The notes under the pieces are model-generated. The model did no database searches. It was not told the origin of the DNA and saw only the letters and a list, made by a program, of their open reading frames with translations. Of a stretch of 64,000 nt of DNA, positions 9,211 through 18,387 are shown one piece after another (position 1 is the stretch's first letter; each line of letters starts with the position of its first letter). Location of the stretch: the NCBI RefSeq assembly GCF_900103875.1, contig NZ_LT629705.1:2613001-2677000 (forward strand), in the 5' to 3' direction. This stretch comes from Pseudomonas arsenicoxydans. Its GTDB lineage: Bacteria; Pseudomonadota; Gammaproteobacteria; Pseudomonadales; Pseudomonadaceae. The position numbers and the translations under genes are program-made.

Positions 9211-9999
9211 CTAAGCGATACGAAGCGTGCCTGCCAGGGCTTGCGGCAGGGCGTCGACGGCGGCGCGATTGACGCGGCGGTCGCTGTTCAAAGGGATGTC
9301 GTAGGTGATGCGCGCGCCATAGGCGCCGGGGGCGTGCGGGTCGACGCGGACCTTGTCGAACACCAGCAGGCGCGTGCCGAGGCTGAAACCTTCGGACAGG
9401 TCATGGGTGACCATGAACACGGTCAGTTGCGTCTCGCGCCACAGCTCCAGCAGCAGGCCGTGCATGTCTTTGCGGATGCCCGGATCGAGGGCGCCGAACG
9501 GTTCGTCGAGCAGCAACACCCGGGGTTTCATGATCAGCGCCTGGGCGATAGCCAATCGTTGCTGCATACCGCCGGAGAGCTGCGCCGGGTATTTATCCAG
9601 CGAATGGCCGAGCCCGACTTTGTGCAGCAGTATCGAGGCCTGTTCCCGAGCGTCGCGTTTGGCGCTGCCGAACAAGCGTCCGAGCAATGGCGAACGAGGC
9701 AGTTCGAGGCCCAGAGCAACGTTGTCCAGCACTGTCAGGTGCGGGAACACCGAGTAGCGCTGGAACACCACGCCACGGCTTGAATCCGGCTCGCCGGCCA
9801 GGGCGTGGCCGTCGAGCAGAATCTCACCGCGACTGGCGCGTTCCTGGCCAAGCAACAGCCGCAGGAACGTCGATTTGCCGCAACCCGAGGCGCCGACCAG
9901 GGTGCAGAATTCACCCTCGTTGACGGTCAGGTTCAACCCTTCGAGCACCACCTGATCGGCGTACTGCTGCCAAACGTTTTTGACTGTGATGAAGCTCAT
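9211..9999 (-). CDS. ABC transporter ATPase, guanidine operon
   Basis: The 262-residue protein has Walker A (GASGCGKST), the ABC signature (LSGGMQQR), Walker B (VLLLDEPFGALD) and the H-loop (MVTHD). It resembles the SsuB/TauB nitrate-sulfonate class of import ATPases. It overlaps the upstream permease gene by four bases. It should power uptake of the operon's nitrogen substrate, which the riboswitch suggests is guanidine or a related compound. Confidence 0.92.
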   Translation of the reverse strand: MSFITVKNVWQQYADQVVLEGLNLTVNEGEFCTLVGASGCGKSTFLRLLLGQERASRGEILLDGHALAGEPDSSRGVVFQRYSVFPHLTVLDNVALGLELPRSPLLGRLFGSAKRDAREQASILLHKVGLGHSLDKYPAQLSGGMQQRLAIAQALIMKPRVLLLDEPFGALDPGIRKDMHGLLLELWRETQLTVFMVTHDLSEGFSLGTRLLVFDKVRVDPHAPGAYGARITYDIPLNSDRRVNRAAVDALPQALAGTLRIA

Positions 10000-10811
10000 G
10001 CGCGGGCCCCCTCATACCAGGGAAAGGCGCGTTGGGTCAGGCGTTTCAGGCCCCAATCCATTAGCCAGGCGAGCAGCGTGATCCAGACCACGTACGGCAG
10101 GATCACGTCCATCGCCAGGTAGCGGCGCACCAGGAAGATCCGGTAGCCGAGGCCGTCGGTGGAGGCGATGGCTTCGGCAGCGATCAGGAACAACCACGCC
10201 GAGCCCAGCATCAACCGCAGCGAGATCAACAGGCGAGGCAACAGCTGTGGCAGCACCACGCGCAGCATCAGTGTCCAGGTCGAGGCGCCGAGGGTCTGGG
10301 CCTTGATCAGCAACTCGACCGGAATTTCCCGGGCGCGCTGTTCAAGGTCCCGCGCCAGGCACGGGGTGATACCGATCACGATCAGCATCACTTTCGACAA
10401 TTCCCCCAGCCCGAACACGATGAACAGAATCGGCAGGATCGCCAGTGGCGGCACCATCGACAGTACGGTCAGCAGTGGTGACAACGGTGCGCCAAACAGC
10501 GGCAAAGTGCCGGCGGCAATGCCCAGGCACAGCCCGGCCAGCGCACTGATGCCGAGGCCGATGGCCAGCCGTCGCAGGCTGGATGCGGTGTCTTGCCACA
10601 GCACATATTCACCGGTGCGGGTATCGGCGGTGAACGCCAGGCGTTTGACCGCGTCGGTCATTTGCACGGCGCTCGGCAGCAGTTTGTCGTTGGGGTTGTC
10701 CGTCAGCCGCTCGGCCGAGCCCATGAAGTAGGCGAACAGCACCAGGGCGAACGGCAGGATCACCAACAGCAAGCGACTCGGGCGATCCGGGTGGCGATTG
10801 ATCAGGCGCAT
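9996..10811 (-). CDS. ABC transporter permease, guanidine operon
   Basis: This 271-residue integral membrane protein has an N-terminal segment (LLLVILPFALVLFAYFMGS) and about five further helices of the BPD_transp_1 fold, similar to SsuC/TauC permeases. The EAA-like cytoplasmic loop region (around AQTLGASTWTLML) contacts the ATPase. The gene lies 15 bases after the binding-protein gene and overlaps the ATPase gene, so the three form one transporter. Confidence 0.9.
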   Translation of the reverse strand: MRLINRHPDRPSRLLLVILPFALVLFAYFMGSAERLTDNPNDKLLPSAVQMTDAVKRLAFTADTRTGEYVLWQDTASSLRRLAIGLGISALAGLCLGIAAGTLPLFGAPLSPLLTVLSMVPPLAILPILFIVFGLGELSKVMLIVIGITPCLARDLEQRAREIPVELLIKAQTLGASTWTLMLRVVLPQLLPRLLISLRLMLGSAWLFLIAAEAIASTDGLGYRIFLVRRYLAMDVILPYVVWITLLAWLMDWGLKRLTQRAFPWYEGARA

Positions 10812-10826
10812 GGCCAGTCCTCCTGT

Positions 10827-11894
10827 TTACAGCTTGGCGTCGGCCGCCATCTGCACGTAGGTCGGGTCGAAGCGCAGCTTGAGATTGCCTTTGTCGCCGC
10901 TGGTCACGCCGTTTGCGAAGGCCATGCCGACGGCGCTGGTGTCTTTGGCGCCTTCACCGAGCAAGCCGTGCAGGAATGAGAACTCGGCTACCTTGCGCAT
11001 GGTTTCCGGCAGTTGCTTGCTGGTGGAGAAGTCCAGGGCTTCCTTGGGCGTCGCGAACAATTTGGTGGTGTCGAGTTGCGCCTGGAAACCGGCCAGGTCG
11101 GTGCCGGACGCTTTGGCCATGTGTTCGAGGGCGACTTTGCTGGCGGCGTTTTTCTCGTTCATCAATGCGACCACTTCAAACCAGGCGCCGGTCAGCGCTT
11201 TGCCCAGGGCCGGGTTGTCTTTGAGGGTGGCGCTGTTGACCACCATCATGTCCATGATCTCGCCGGGAATCTGGCTGGAGTTGAACACTTCGGTCACCGC
11301 AGGCTTGGCCTTGATGTCCGAAAGCATCGGGTTCCAGGTGGTGACGGCTTTCACCTGATCGGTGTTGAAGGCGGCCGAGATGTCGGCGTCGGAGGTGTTG
11401 ACCACTTTCAAGTCTTTCTCGGTGAGATCGACCGAATCCAGCGCGCGAGCCAGCAAATAGTGGGAAACCGACAGCTCGACCAGATTGACATCCATGCCCT
11501 TGAGGTCGGTGACTTTCTTGCCATCGCCCTTGAGCACGATGCCGTCGTTACCGTTGGAAAAGTCGCTGACGATCAGCGCGGTGCTGTCGACGCCACCGGC
11601 GGCGGGAATGGTCAGTGCATCCATGTTGGTCATGGTGCAGCCGTCGAACTGGCCGGCGGTGTACTGGTTGATCGATTCGACGTAATCGTTGAGCTGCACT
11701 ACGTCGATCTTGATGCCGTACTTTTTCGCCCATTTATCGACGATGCCTTGGCTGCCAGCGTATTCCCACGGCATCCATCCGGCGTAGATGGTCCAGCAGA
11801 CGCTGAAGTGGTCTTTCTGTGCGGCTTGGGACGAGACGCTCACGAGGGCTGCGAAAGCAGCAGCGAGCAGGGCGGGTAAACGAAGCTTGAGCAT
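10827..11894 (-). CDS. ABC transporter periplasmic binding protein, guanidine operon
   Basis: The 355-residue protein starts with a signal peptide ending near QAAQ and has the NMT1/SsuA-like fold seen in nitrate, sulfonate and taurine binding proteins (for example WTIYAGWMPWEYA and NMDALTIPAAGGVDST). It is the first gene after the guanidine-I riboswitch and leads the operon. It is expected to bind guanidine or a compound that yields guanidine, although binding specificity cannot be read from sequence alone. Confidence 0.9.
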   Translation of the reverse strand: MLKLRLPALLAAAFAALVSVSSQAAQKDHFSVCWTIYAGWMPWEYAGSQGIVDKWAKKYGIKIDVVQLNDYVESINQYTAGQFDGCTMTNMDALTIPAAGGVDSTALIVSDFSNGNDGIVLKGDGKKVTDLKGMDVNLVELSVSHYLLARALDSVDLTEKDLKVVNTSDADISAAFNTDQVKAVTTWNPMLSDIKAKPAVTEVFNSSQIPGEIMDMMVVNSATLKDNPALGKALTGAWFEVVALMNEKNAASKVALEHMAKASGTDLAGFQAQLDTTKLFATPKEALDFSTSKQLPETMRKVAEFSFLHGLLGEGAKDTSAVGMAFANGVTSGDKGNLKLRFDPTYVQMAADAKL

Positions 11895-11954
11895 GGGTGG
11901 TTCTCCAGTTGATCAAGGGCGGGCAGGAGTCAACGCGGCACCGCGAACGGTGGC

Positions 11955-12050
11955 TTGTCTCCCGGGCTTTTGTCCCGCCGTGTAACCTCAACTGGAGGTC
12001 GCCAACTCTCGGACCAGCCACTCGCTTAAGCGAGCCGGAACCCTAGTCAG
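11955..12050 (-). promoter_or_regulatory. guanidine-I (ykkC) riboswitch
   Basis: Read on the minus strand, the leader of the transporter gene contains the conserved blocks of the ykkC class in order: CTAGGGTTCCG, a GCTCGCTTAAGCGAG hairpin, CTGGTCCGAGAG, then ACACGGCGGGAC and AAAAGCCCGGGAGACA. These match the guanidine-I aptamer consensus that I know. The aptamer ends about 60 bases before the ATG at 11894. It should switch the operon on when guanidine binds. The remainder of 11895-12333 shows no gene. Confidence 0.93.
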
Positions 12051-12333
12051 CCATTGCAAATTGTGGTGCCGCGAACCTGTGATGACTCCTGCACGGGATT
12101 ACTAAAGCGAGAGCCGTGCCAAGTCGGCTGGAGCGCTCTAGCGTGGGAGATTGGGCGATGGGCGCGGTGAATAGGGCGAGGAGGGTGCTTTGTGATGGTG
12201 CGTGGGTGCACCGCAATGGATCGGGCCGGCCACTGATCCGAAGGTCCGCGCCACTCGGCACTCGGCCCGGCATTGCCAGTCAAAAGTGGTGTCAGCCGGC
12301 TTGTTGCGGTTGAGGGTCTTTCAGGAGGCCGCC

Positions 12334-12600
12334 ATGTTTCGTCGACTGTTGTTGGGTATGGTTCTCGGTCTGGGGTTGGCCGGCTGCTATTACTACGCCG
12401 GCGGTTACGATGTGTATTCCGCGCCTTATTACTACCCCGGCTATTTACCCTATTACTACCCTGGCTATTCGCCCTATTACTACTATTACGGCCCCCGTTA
12501 CTACTATGGCCCCCGTTTTTACGGCGGCTATCACTATTACTATTGGGGCGGGTACGGGCCACGTCATTACGGAGGTGGATACCACGGTGGCCACCACTAA
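12334..12600 (+). CDS. Tyr-rich small lipoprotein
   Basis: The 88-residue protein starts at the ATG after a strong AGGAGG site at 12323-12328. The first residues form a lipoprotein signal (LGLGLAGC), after which the chain is almost all Tyr, Gly and Pro, with repeats such as YYYPGY and a His-rich tail. The fold is likely disordered and on the cell surface or in the periplasm. Its function is unknown. The next gene has the same start region and a similar composition, so the two are probable paralogues. Confidence 0.75.
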   Translation: MFRRLLLGMVLGLGLAGCYYYAGGYDVYSAPYYYPGYLPYYYPGYSPYYYYYGPRYYYGPRFYGGYHYYYWGGYGPRHYGGGYHGGHH

Positions 12601-12767
12601 TCAGCGCATGAATAGGTGAAAAACCTTTCATCGGCTACTTGTTTCAATGTGTTTCAGAAACGCACCAGATTTCGAAATCGATGTCTGATCTATCGACAGT
12701 CACCGAATAATTGACTGTCGCCTGCCAGCGTCGCTGGTATGGCTCACTCGCGGTCCAGGAGGCCGCC

Positions 12768-13205
12768 ATGCTCTGTCGAAAACGGATCAAACGAATTCTT
12801 CTGATTGCTGTATTGGGATTGTCTCTTGGTGCGTGCGTACCCTATTCCGATGGAGGAGCCAGCTACTACCGTTCCGAGGTCTACACCTCGCCAGCGCCAG
12901 TCTATTATTCCGGTGGCGACGGCTACTACAGCCAGCCGCGTCGTTACTACGCGCCACCGGCCCGGTATTACCAGCCAACCCCACGGTATTACTACCAGCC
13001 GCGGGTTTATCAACCGGCCCCCCGCTATTACCAGTCGCAACGAGGCGACTACCGGGGCCATCAGAATCACGATAGGGACGGCGGTAACCGCGGTGGCTGG
13101 AACAACGACTACCGTGGCGATGGTGGACGCAATCACGGTGGACGAGGCGACCATGATGGTCGCGGCGATCATGGTGACCGAGGTGACCGAGGTGGTCGCT
13201 GGTAA
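12768..13205 (+). CDS. Tyr/Gly-rich lipoprotein, paralogue of the preceding gene
   Basis: The 145-residue protein begins after CCAGGAGGCCGCC, nearly identical to the site before the previous gene. A lipobox (LSLGAC) is followed by Tyr-Pro-Gln repeats (residues about 35-90) and then a Gly-Arg-Asp-His-rich tail with GDHGDRGDRGG-type repeats. I do not recognise a named family. The basic, polar tail could bind nucleic acid, metal or polysaccharide, but that is a guess. The gene ends 20 bases before a strong terminator. Confidence 0.75.
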   Translation: MLCRKRIKRILLIAVLGLSLGACVPYSDGGASYYRSEVYTSPAPVYYSGGDGYYSQPRRYYAPPARYYQPTPRYYYQPRVYQPAPRYYQSQRGDYRGHQNHDRDGGNRGGWNNDYRGDGGRNHGGRGDHDGRGDHGDRGDRGGRW

Positions 13206-13224
13206 TTCTTGACGAAAAACCTTC

Positions 13225-13258
13225 AGAAAAGCGGCGCATGATGCGCCGCTTTTTTTGT
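13225..13258 (+). terminator. rho-independent terminator after Tyr-rich lipoprotein gene
   Basis: A GC-rich stem (AGCGGCGCA with TGCGCCGCT around a TGA loop) is followed by seven T residues. It lies between convergent genes, so it ends the lipoprotein transcript and may also end the opposing one. Confidence 0.9.
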
Positions 13259-13267
13259 GCCCGAATT

Positions 13268-14377
13268 TCAGTACTCGGAAAGGTCCGCCAGCGGATGCCG
13301 ACCTTCCCAGACCTTGTGAAAATGCGCTTCCACGACCGCTTCAGGCACATTGATGTCTTGCCAGTGCCAATGCGGTTTCTGGTCTTTGTCGATCAATCGC
13401 GCTCGAACTCCCTCACTGAACTCCGGATGTCGGCAGCAGTTGAGGCTGATCGTGTATTCCATCTGGAAAACCTGAGCCAGCGACATATGCCGGGCACGGG
13501 CGATCTGTTCCCACACCAGATGAGCAGTCAGTGGCGCGCCTTCGCTCATAGTCTTTGCGGCGCGGCTAAATAGCAGATCCGTGCTGTCGCGCAGATGGCT
13601 GATGGCTTTCCAGGCGCAGGGCACATCGGCAACGTCCAGCAGTTCGTCGATTTGCTGGCGTCGCGGCAACCATTGCGCTTCGGGCATTTGCGCGACGGCT
13701 TCCTGTTGCAAGGCCTTGAGCAGACTGTTGAGCTGCATCGGTGTCTGTTCTTGCCAGTTCAATTGCAGCAAGCCTTCGATCAGCTCTTGTTGCTGTTCAT
13801 CGAGCAGGAAACGATCGGCCAGGTCCAGATCGATCGCATCACGACCGTTCATGTGCGCCCCGGTCAGCCCCAGGAACAACCCGAGCTTGCCGGGCAGGCG
13901 TGACAGAAACCAACTGGCGCCGACATCCGGATAAAGGCCGATACTGATCTCGGGCATCGCCAGGCGACTGCTCGGCGTGACAATGCGGATGCTCGCGCCT
14001 TGCAACAACCCCATGCCGCCGCCCAGCACGTAGCCATGCCCCCAGCAGATCAGCGGTTTGGGATAGGTGTGCAGATTGAAGTCCAGGCGATATTCCGCGG
14101 CAAAAAAGTGCGCAGCCAACGGCGGGACTTCCCCCGGATGCGCGCGACAGGCTTCCACCAGGCTGCGCACTTCGCCGCCGGCGCAGAAAGCCTTGGCGCC
14201 GTTGCCGCGCAGCAGGACGCAGACAATTTGCGGATCCTTGGCCCACGCGTCCATTTGGTCGCGCAGGGCGTTGATCATCGGCAAGGAAAGCGCGTTGAGG
14301 GACTTTTCGGCATCCAGGCTGGCGATGCCGATGCGGGCGCCGTCGGTGCCGGTGAGTTCTTCGAAGTGCAGATTCAT
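13268..14377 (-). CDS. enoyl-CoA hydratase/isomerase family, probable 3-hydroxyisobutyryl-CoA hydrolase
   Basis: The 369-residue protein has the crotonase fold, with the oxyanion-hole segments KAFCAGGEVRSL and GHGYVLGGGMGLL and the ECH_2-type C-terminal extension typical of 3-hydroxyisobutyryl-CoA hydrolases, including PEISIGLYPDVGASW. That enzyme acts in valine degradation. The gene stands alone here, without the usual valine pathway neighbours, so a related hydratase activity cannot be ruled out. Confidence 0.85.
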   Translation of the reverse strand: MNLHFEELTGTDGARIGIASLDAEKSLNALSLPMINALRDQMDAWAKDPQIVCVLLRGNGAKAFCAGGEVRSLVEACRAHPGEVPPLAAHFFAAEYRLDFNLHTYPKPLICWGHGYVLGGGMGLLQGASIRIVTPSSRLAMPEISIGLYPDVGASWFLSRLPGKLGLFLGLTGAHMNGRDAIDLDLADRFLLDEQQQELIEGLLQLNWQEQTPMQLNSLLKALQQEAVAQMPEAQWLPRRQQIDELLDVADVPCAWKAISHLRDSTDLLFSRAAKTMSEGAPLTAHLVWEQIARARHMSLAQVFQMEYTISLNCCRHPEFSEGVRARLIDKDQKPHWHWQDINVPEAVVEAHFHKVWEGRHPLADLSEY

Positions 14378-14509
14378 CGTGACCTCGATAGGGAAATTAA
14401 GCGTTCAGTATGATCGCTGTACAGGAAAGTGGCGGATCTGCGTCAGATCAATTGACAACCATGGTCAGCTTTCCTAGGGTTCGCCCCATTGTTTTTGCCG
14501 GATGTAACC

Positions 14510-15205
14510 ATGACTGCTGACGACCGTATCAAACTCGAACCGAGCTGGAAGGAAGCGCTGCGTGCCGAATTCGACCAGCCTTACATGGCAGAGTTGCGTA
14601 ATTTCCTGCAGCAGGAGCGCGCGGCGGGCAAAGAAATTTACCCCCCTGGACCGATGATTTTCAACGCGCTCAATTCGACGCCGCTGGATAAGGTCAAAGT
14701 CGTCATTCTCGGCCAGGACCCGTACCACGGCCCGGGCCAGGCCCATGGGCTGTGCTTTTCGGTGCAACCGGGCGTGCCGGCGCCGCCTTCGCTGGTGAAC
14801 ATCTATAAAGAGCTGAAACGCGACCTGAACATCGACATCCCCAATCACGGTTGCCTGCAAAGCTGGGCTGACCAAGGCGTGCTGATGATCAACACCACCA
14901 TGACCGTGGAGCGTGCCAACGCCAACGCCCATGCCGGAAAGGGCTGGCAGCATTTCACCGACCGGATTATTGAAGTGGTCAGCGAGCATCAGCCGCATCT
15001 GGTGTTTTTGCTGTGGGGCGCGCACGCCCAGAGCAAGCAGAAACTCATCGATGCCACCAAGCATCTGGTGCTGACTTCGGTGCATCCGTCACCGCTGTCC
15101 GCCTATCGCGGCTTCCTCGGTTGCGGGCATTTCAGCCGGACCAACAAGTATCTCGAGCAGAATGGCGAGACGCCGATCGAGTGGCGGTTGCCGCCCGTGG
15201 CGTAA
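14510..15205 (+). CDS. ung: uracil-DNA glycosylase
   Basis: The 231-residue protein has the family 1 motifs [18 protein letters not shown] (water-activating Asp) and [10 protein letters not shown] (DNA-intercalating loop). It removes uracil from DNA to start base-excision repair. I chose the ATG at 14510 ([13 protein letters not shown]), which matches the common Pseudomonas start, over an ATG seven codons upstream. No partner gene is adjacent. Confidence 0.96.
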   Translation: MTADDRIKLEPSWKEALRAEFDQPYMAELRNFLQQERAAGKEIYPPGPMIFNALNSTPLDKVKVVILGQDPYHGPGQAHGLCFSVQPGVPAPPSLVNIYKELKRDLNIDIPNHGCLQSWADQGVLMINTTMTVERANANAHAGKGWQHFTDRIIEVVSEHQPHLVFLLWGAHAQSKQKLIDATKHLVLTSVHPSPLSAYRGFLGCGHFSRTNKYLEQNGETPIEWRLPPVA

Positions 15206-15210
15206 AGATT

Positions 15211-15312
15211 GTTCCCACGCTCTGCGTGGGAATGCCTCAACGGACGCTCCGCGTTCGGCTTTGGATGGACGCAGAGCGTCCAAGGCTGCATTCCCACGCA
15301 GAGCGTGGGAAC
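15211..15312. repeat. palindromic intergenic repeat (GTTCCCACGC type)
   Basis: The right end (GCATTCCCACGCAGAGCGTGGGAAC) is the inverse of the left end (GTTCCCACGCTCTGCGTGGG), each arm itself being a palindrome. An inner pair (GGACGCTCC and GGACGCAGAGCGTCC) lies between. It is a second repeat family, distinct from the REPINs, placed between the convergent ung and AbrB-type genes. It could act as a bidirectional terminator. Confidence 0.85.
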
Positions 15313-15314
15313 GA

Positions 15315-16361
15315 TCAGTGTAAGGGCTGTTCCGGTTGCCGGTTCCAATACCTGAACAATGGCTCCGCCAGAAACAACACAAACAACAGCCGCATCACCT
15401 GCATCGCCGTGACCAGCGGTACGGACAATTGCAGGGTTTCTGCCGTCAGGCTCATCTCCGCAATCCCGCCGGGCATCATGCCCAGGGTCAGCGAACGCAG
15501 ATCCAGATGGGTCAGCGCACTCAAGCCCAGTGCCGCTGCTGTGGCGATCAACATCGTCAGCACCGTGCCAATCAAGGTCCGCCCCATGAACGACGGTGCG
15601 CGCCGGAAAAACTGCCGATTGAAGTGACAGCCCAACCCGCTGCCGATCAGCCATTGACCGATCTGGCTGCCACCATTGGGCAAGCCGATGTGCAAATCCC
15701 AACCAATGCTCACGGTCGCACTGACCAGTAACGGCCCGAACAGCCAGGGATTGGGTTGGCGCAGACGTTCCCAGATCAAGGCCGCTAACGCGCCGGCCGG
15801 GAACAGCAGGGCCAGCAGCCACCAGTTGACCTCGGTGGGATGCAAGACCGGCGCACCGTAACCCAACAAATACTTGAACGCCGCCGGCACACACAGCACC
15901 ACGACCAATACCCGCAGACTTTGTCCTGCCGCAACCCGGCTAAGCACCGCGCCATTACGCGCGCCGAGGTTGACCATCTCTCCGGAGCCGCCCGGCATGC
16001 TGGAAAAGAATGCAGTGGCGCGATCTTCACCGGTGCGCCGCATCAACCAGACCCCGACCACGGCGGACAGGCTGGTGATCAACGCACCACAGAAGATCAG
16101 GCCGAAGTGACTCAGCACCTGCTCCATTACGATCGGGGTGAAATGCAGGCCGATGCCGATACCGACGATCCACTGGCCGCACTTGCGGCCGCCGGGTATT
16201 TCCGCCAATTGCCAGGGGGTCAGGCAACGCACCAGGATGATCGCCAGCAACGAGCCGACCATCCATGGCAACGGCCAGCCGACGAGGCTGGCGAGGTAAC
16301 CGCCCAGCGCGCCGACCAGCGGCGTACCCCACCAGGCGTTGAAGGGTGTTCGATCAGACAT
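15315..16361 (-). CDS. AbrB-family membrane protein (duplicated AbrB domain)
   Basis: The protein, about 348 residues from the ATG at 16361, has around ten membrane segments in two similar halves (compare GWPLPWMVGSLLA with WLFGPLLVSATVS and the GMMPGGIAEM repeat of SSMPGGSGEM). This is the ammonia-monooxygenase/AbrB duplication family of transporters. Its start overlaps the tctA stop by eight bases, so it is co-expressed with the tricarboxylate transporter. The substrate is unknown. Confidence 0.85.
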   Translation of the reverse strand: MSDRTPFNAWWGTPLVGALGGYLASLVGWPLPWMVGSLLAIILVRCLTPWQLAEIPGGRKCGQWIVGIGIGLHFTPIVMEQVLSHFGLIFCGALITSLSAVVGVWLMRRTGEDRATAFFSSMPGGSGEMVNLGARNGAVLSRVAAGQSLRVLVVVLCVPAAFKYLLGYGAPVLHPTEVNWWLLALLFPAGALAALIWERLRQPNPWLFGPLLVSATVSIGWDLHIGLPNGGSQIGQWLIGSGLGCHFNRQFFRRAPSFMGRTLIGTVLTMLIATAAALGLSALTHLDLRSLTLGMMPGGIAEMSLTAETLQLSVPLVTAMQVMRLLFVLFLAEPLFRYWNRQPEQPLH

Positions 16362-17868
16362 CGGCGATAGCGCGACGCGCAACCGACCGTTTGCGCCAGA
16401 TCCGCAGAATCGGCATCAACAGCATGATCGCCGTCAGCACCCAGACACCGAACGTGATCGGGCTCGACCAGAGGATCTCCAGCGCACCGTTGGAAATCGA
16501 CAGGGCGCGACGCAGGTTCTGTTCCATCAAGCCGCCGAGGATGAAACCCAGCAGGACCGGCGACAACGGGAAGTCCAGCTTGCGCAGGATGTAACCAAAG
16601 ATACCGATGCCGATCATCAGGAACAGGTCGAAAGTGGTAGCGTGCACCGCGTAGACGCCGATCCCGGTAATGATCGCGATCACCGGCACCAGCGCCCAGT
16701 TCGGCACGGCGAGGATGCGGGTGAAAATGCGGATCATCGGGATGTTGAGGATCACCAGCATGACGTTGGCGACGAACAACGAGGCGATCAGGCCCCAGAC
16801 GATGTCAGGTTGTTGCTGGAACAGCAGCGGGCCGGGGGTGATGTTGTACAGCGACAGCGCGCCGATCATCACCGCCGTGGTGCCCGAACCTGGAACGCCG
16901 AGTGTCAGCATCGGCACCAGCGCACCGCAGGCTGCACCACCGATGGCGGTTTCCGGGGCGGCGAGACCGCGCATGTCACCTTGGCCGAAAGTGCCCTTGG
17001 CGCCGGCGATACGCTTCTCGGTCATGTAGGCCACGGCGCTGGCGAGGGTCGCGCCCGCACCCGGCAACACGCCCATGATGAAGCCCAGCAGACCGCAACG
17101 GATGTTCACCACGAACACCGCCGAGGCTTCCTTGAAGTTGAACATCATGCGCCCGGTGGCTTTCACCGCTTCCTGGCCGCGATGGGTCTTTTCCAGCAAC
17201 AGGAGAATTTCGCTGATGGAGAACAGGCCCAGCACCAGCACCACGAACTGAATGCCGTCAGTCAAATGGATGTTGTCGCCAGTAAAGCGGTAGACGCCAC
17301 TGTTGGCATCGATCCCCACGCTCGACAGGAACAGACCGATCAGCGCTGCGATAAAGGTCTTCAGCGGTCGGTCCCCGGCCATGCCGCCGAGACAGACAAT
17401 CGCGAATACCATCAGCACGAAGTATTCCGCCGGCCCGAAGGCAATCGCCCATTTCGCCAGCAACGGCGCGAACAGCACCATGCCGCAAGTAGCGATGAAC
17501 GCTCCGATGAACGAACTCCACGCCGACAACGACAAGGCCACGCCGGCCAGGCCTTTGCGCGCCATCGGGTAACCGTCCAGGGTGGTCATGACGGTGGAGG
17601 CTTCACCGGGGATGTTCAGCAGGATCGAGCTGATACGACCGCCGTATTCGCAGCCCAGGTATACCGCCGCCAACAGGATCAGGGCCGACTCCGGTGGCAG
17701 GCCCAGGGCGAACGCGATCGGGATCAACAGCGCCACGCCATTGATCGGGCCCAGGCCCGGCAACAGGCCGACAACGGTGCCGATCAGGGTGCCGCAGAGC
17801 GCGGTCACCAGGTTGTATGGGGTCAGCGCCACGCCGAAGCCCTGACCCAAATAGCCAAGAGTATCCAT
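16354..17868 (-). CDS. tctA: tripartite tricarboxylate transporter, large membrane subunit
   Basis: The 504-residue protein has about 11-12 membrane segments and the TctA signature loops, including GTLIGTVVGLLPGLGPING near the N-terminus and GVLPGAGATLAS in the second half. It forms the main channel for sodium-driven uptake of citrate or related carboxylates with TctB and TctC. The tctB stop and tctA start are one base apart. Confidence 0.95.
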   Translation of the reverse strand: MDTLGYLGQGFGVALTPYNLVTALCGTLIGTVVGLLPGLGPINGVALLIPIAFALGLPPESALILLAAVYLGCEYGGRISSILLNIPGEASTVMTTLDGYPMARKGLAGVALSLSAWSSFIGAFIATCGMVLFAPLLAKWAIAFGPAEYFVLMVFAIVCLGGMAGDRPLKTFIAALIGLFLSSVGIDANSGVYRFTGDNIHLTDGIQFVVLVLGLFSISEILLLLEKTHRGQEAVKATGRMMFNFKEASAVFVVNIRCGLLGFIMGVLPGAGATLASAVAYMTEKRIAGAKGTFGQGDMRGLAAPETAIGGAACGALVPMLTLGVPGSGTTAVMIGALSLYNITPGPLLFQQQPDIVWGLIASLFVANVMLVILNIPMIRIFTRILAVPNWALVPVIAIITGIGVYAVHATTFDLFLMIGIGIFGYILRKLDFPLSPVLLGFILGGLMEQNLRRALSISNGALEILWSSPITFGVWVLTAIMLLMPILRIWRKRSVARRAIADV

Positions 17869-17869
17869 A

Positions 17870-18328
17870 TCAGTTCTCCAGAACGTCGAGTACGCCCAAG
17901 GGCAGAGGCACGTCCATCAACTTGTCGAACAGCAGGTAAAGACCGATGGCCATCAGGCTGATGATCACCGCGCTCGGCAGCCAGCGGCCGCCGTACAGGC
18001 GAGCCATGGGAACGCCGATCAGGATGCTGGAGACGATGAAACCAAGGGGTTCGAAGGTGCCGGCGAACACCAGCAACAGCACCACGCAGATGCCGATCTT
18101 GATCAGCGTTTCACGGTCCAGTTTCGGGTCGTCGTCGCTGTGGATGATCGGCGTTGGCCGAAACACCATGTACAGCAAGCCGAGCCCCATCAGGCCCAGC
18201 ATCAACAGCGGAAACGCGCGAGGACCCACCGGTTCGTAGGAAAAAGCGGCCTGGTACGGCCACGCCATCAGTGCCAGGCCAACACAGGCCAATAACAGCA
18301 CCGAAGCAAAAATGCGTTGTAAGAGCAT
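17870..18328 (-). CDS. tctB: tripartite tricarboxylate transporter, small membrane subunit
   Basis: The 152-residue protein has four predicted membrane helices, the expected size and topology for TctB. It lies between tctC and tctA in the standard order, which is strong support since TctB sequences vary widely. It assists TctA in the membrane. Confidence 0.92.
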   Translation of the reverse strand: MLLQRIFASVLLLACVGLALMAWPYQAAFSYEPVGPRAFPLLMLGLMGLGLLYMVFRPTPIIHSDDDPKLDRETLIKIGICVVLLLVFAGTFEPLGFIVSSILIGVPMARLYGGRWLPSAVIISLMAIGLYLLFDKLMDVPLPLGVLDVLEN

Positions 18329-18387
18329 GGGAAACTCCTGTGCCGCGACCCCGCAGGACGGGGGCCGCGGCCGCTAGACAGAGGCGA

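Noticed and set aside
12400..12600. Repetitive TATTACTAC tracts that might suggest a repeat array or CRISPR
   Set aside because: They are codon repeats for Tyr in a lipoprotein gene; there are no regular repeats with unique spacers. No CRISPR array was seen in the window.
16339..17961. 540-residue plus-strand frame opposite tctA
   Set aside because: The translation is Gln, His and Arg-rich as expected from an antisense shadow of a membrane protein gene.
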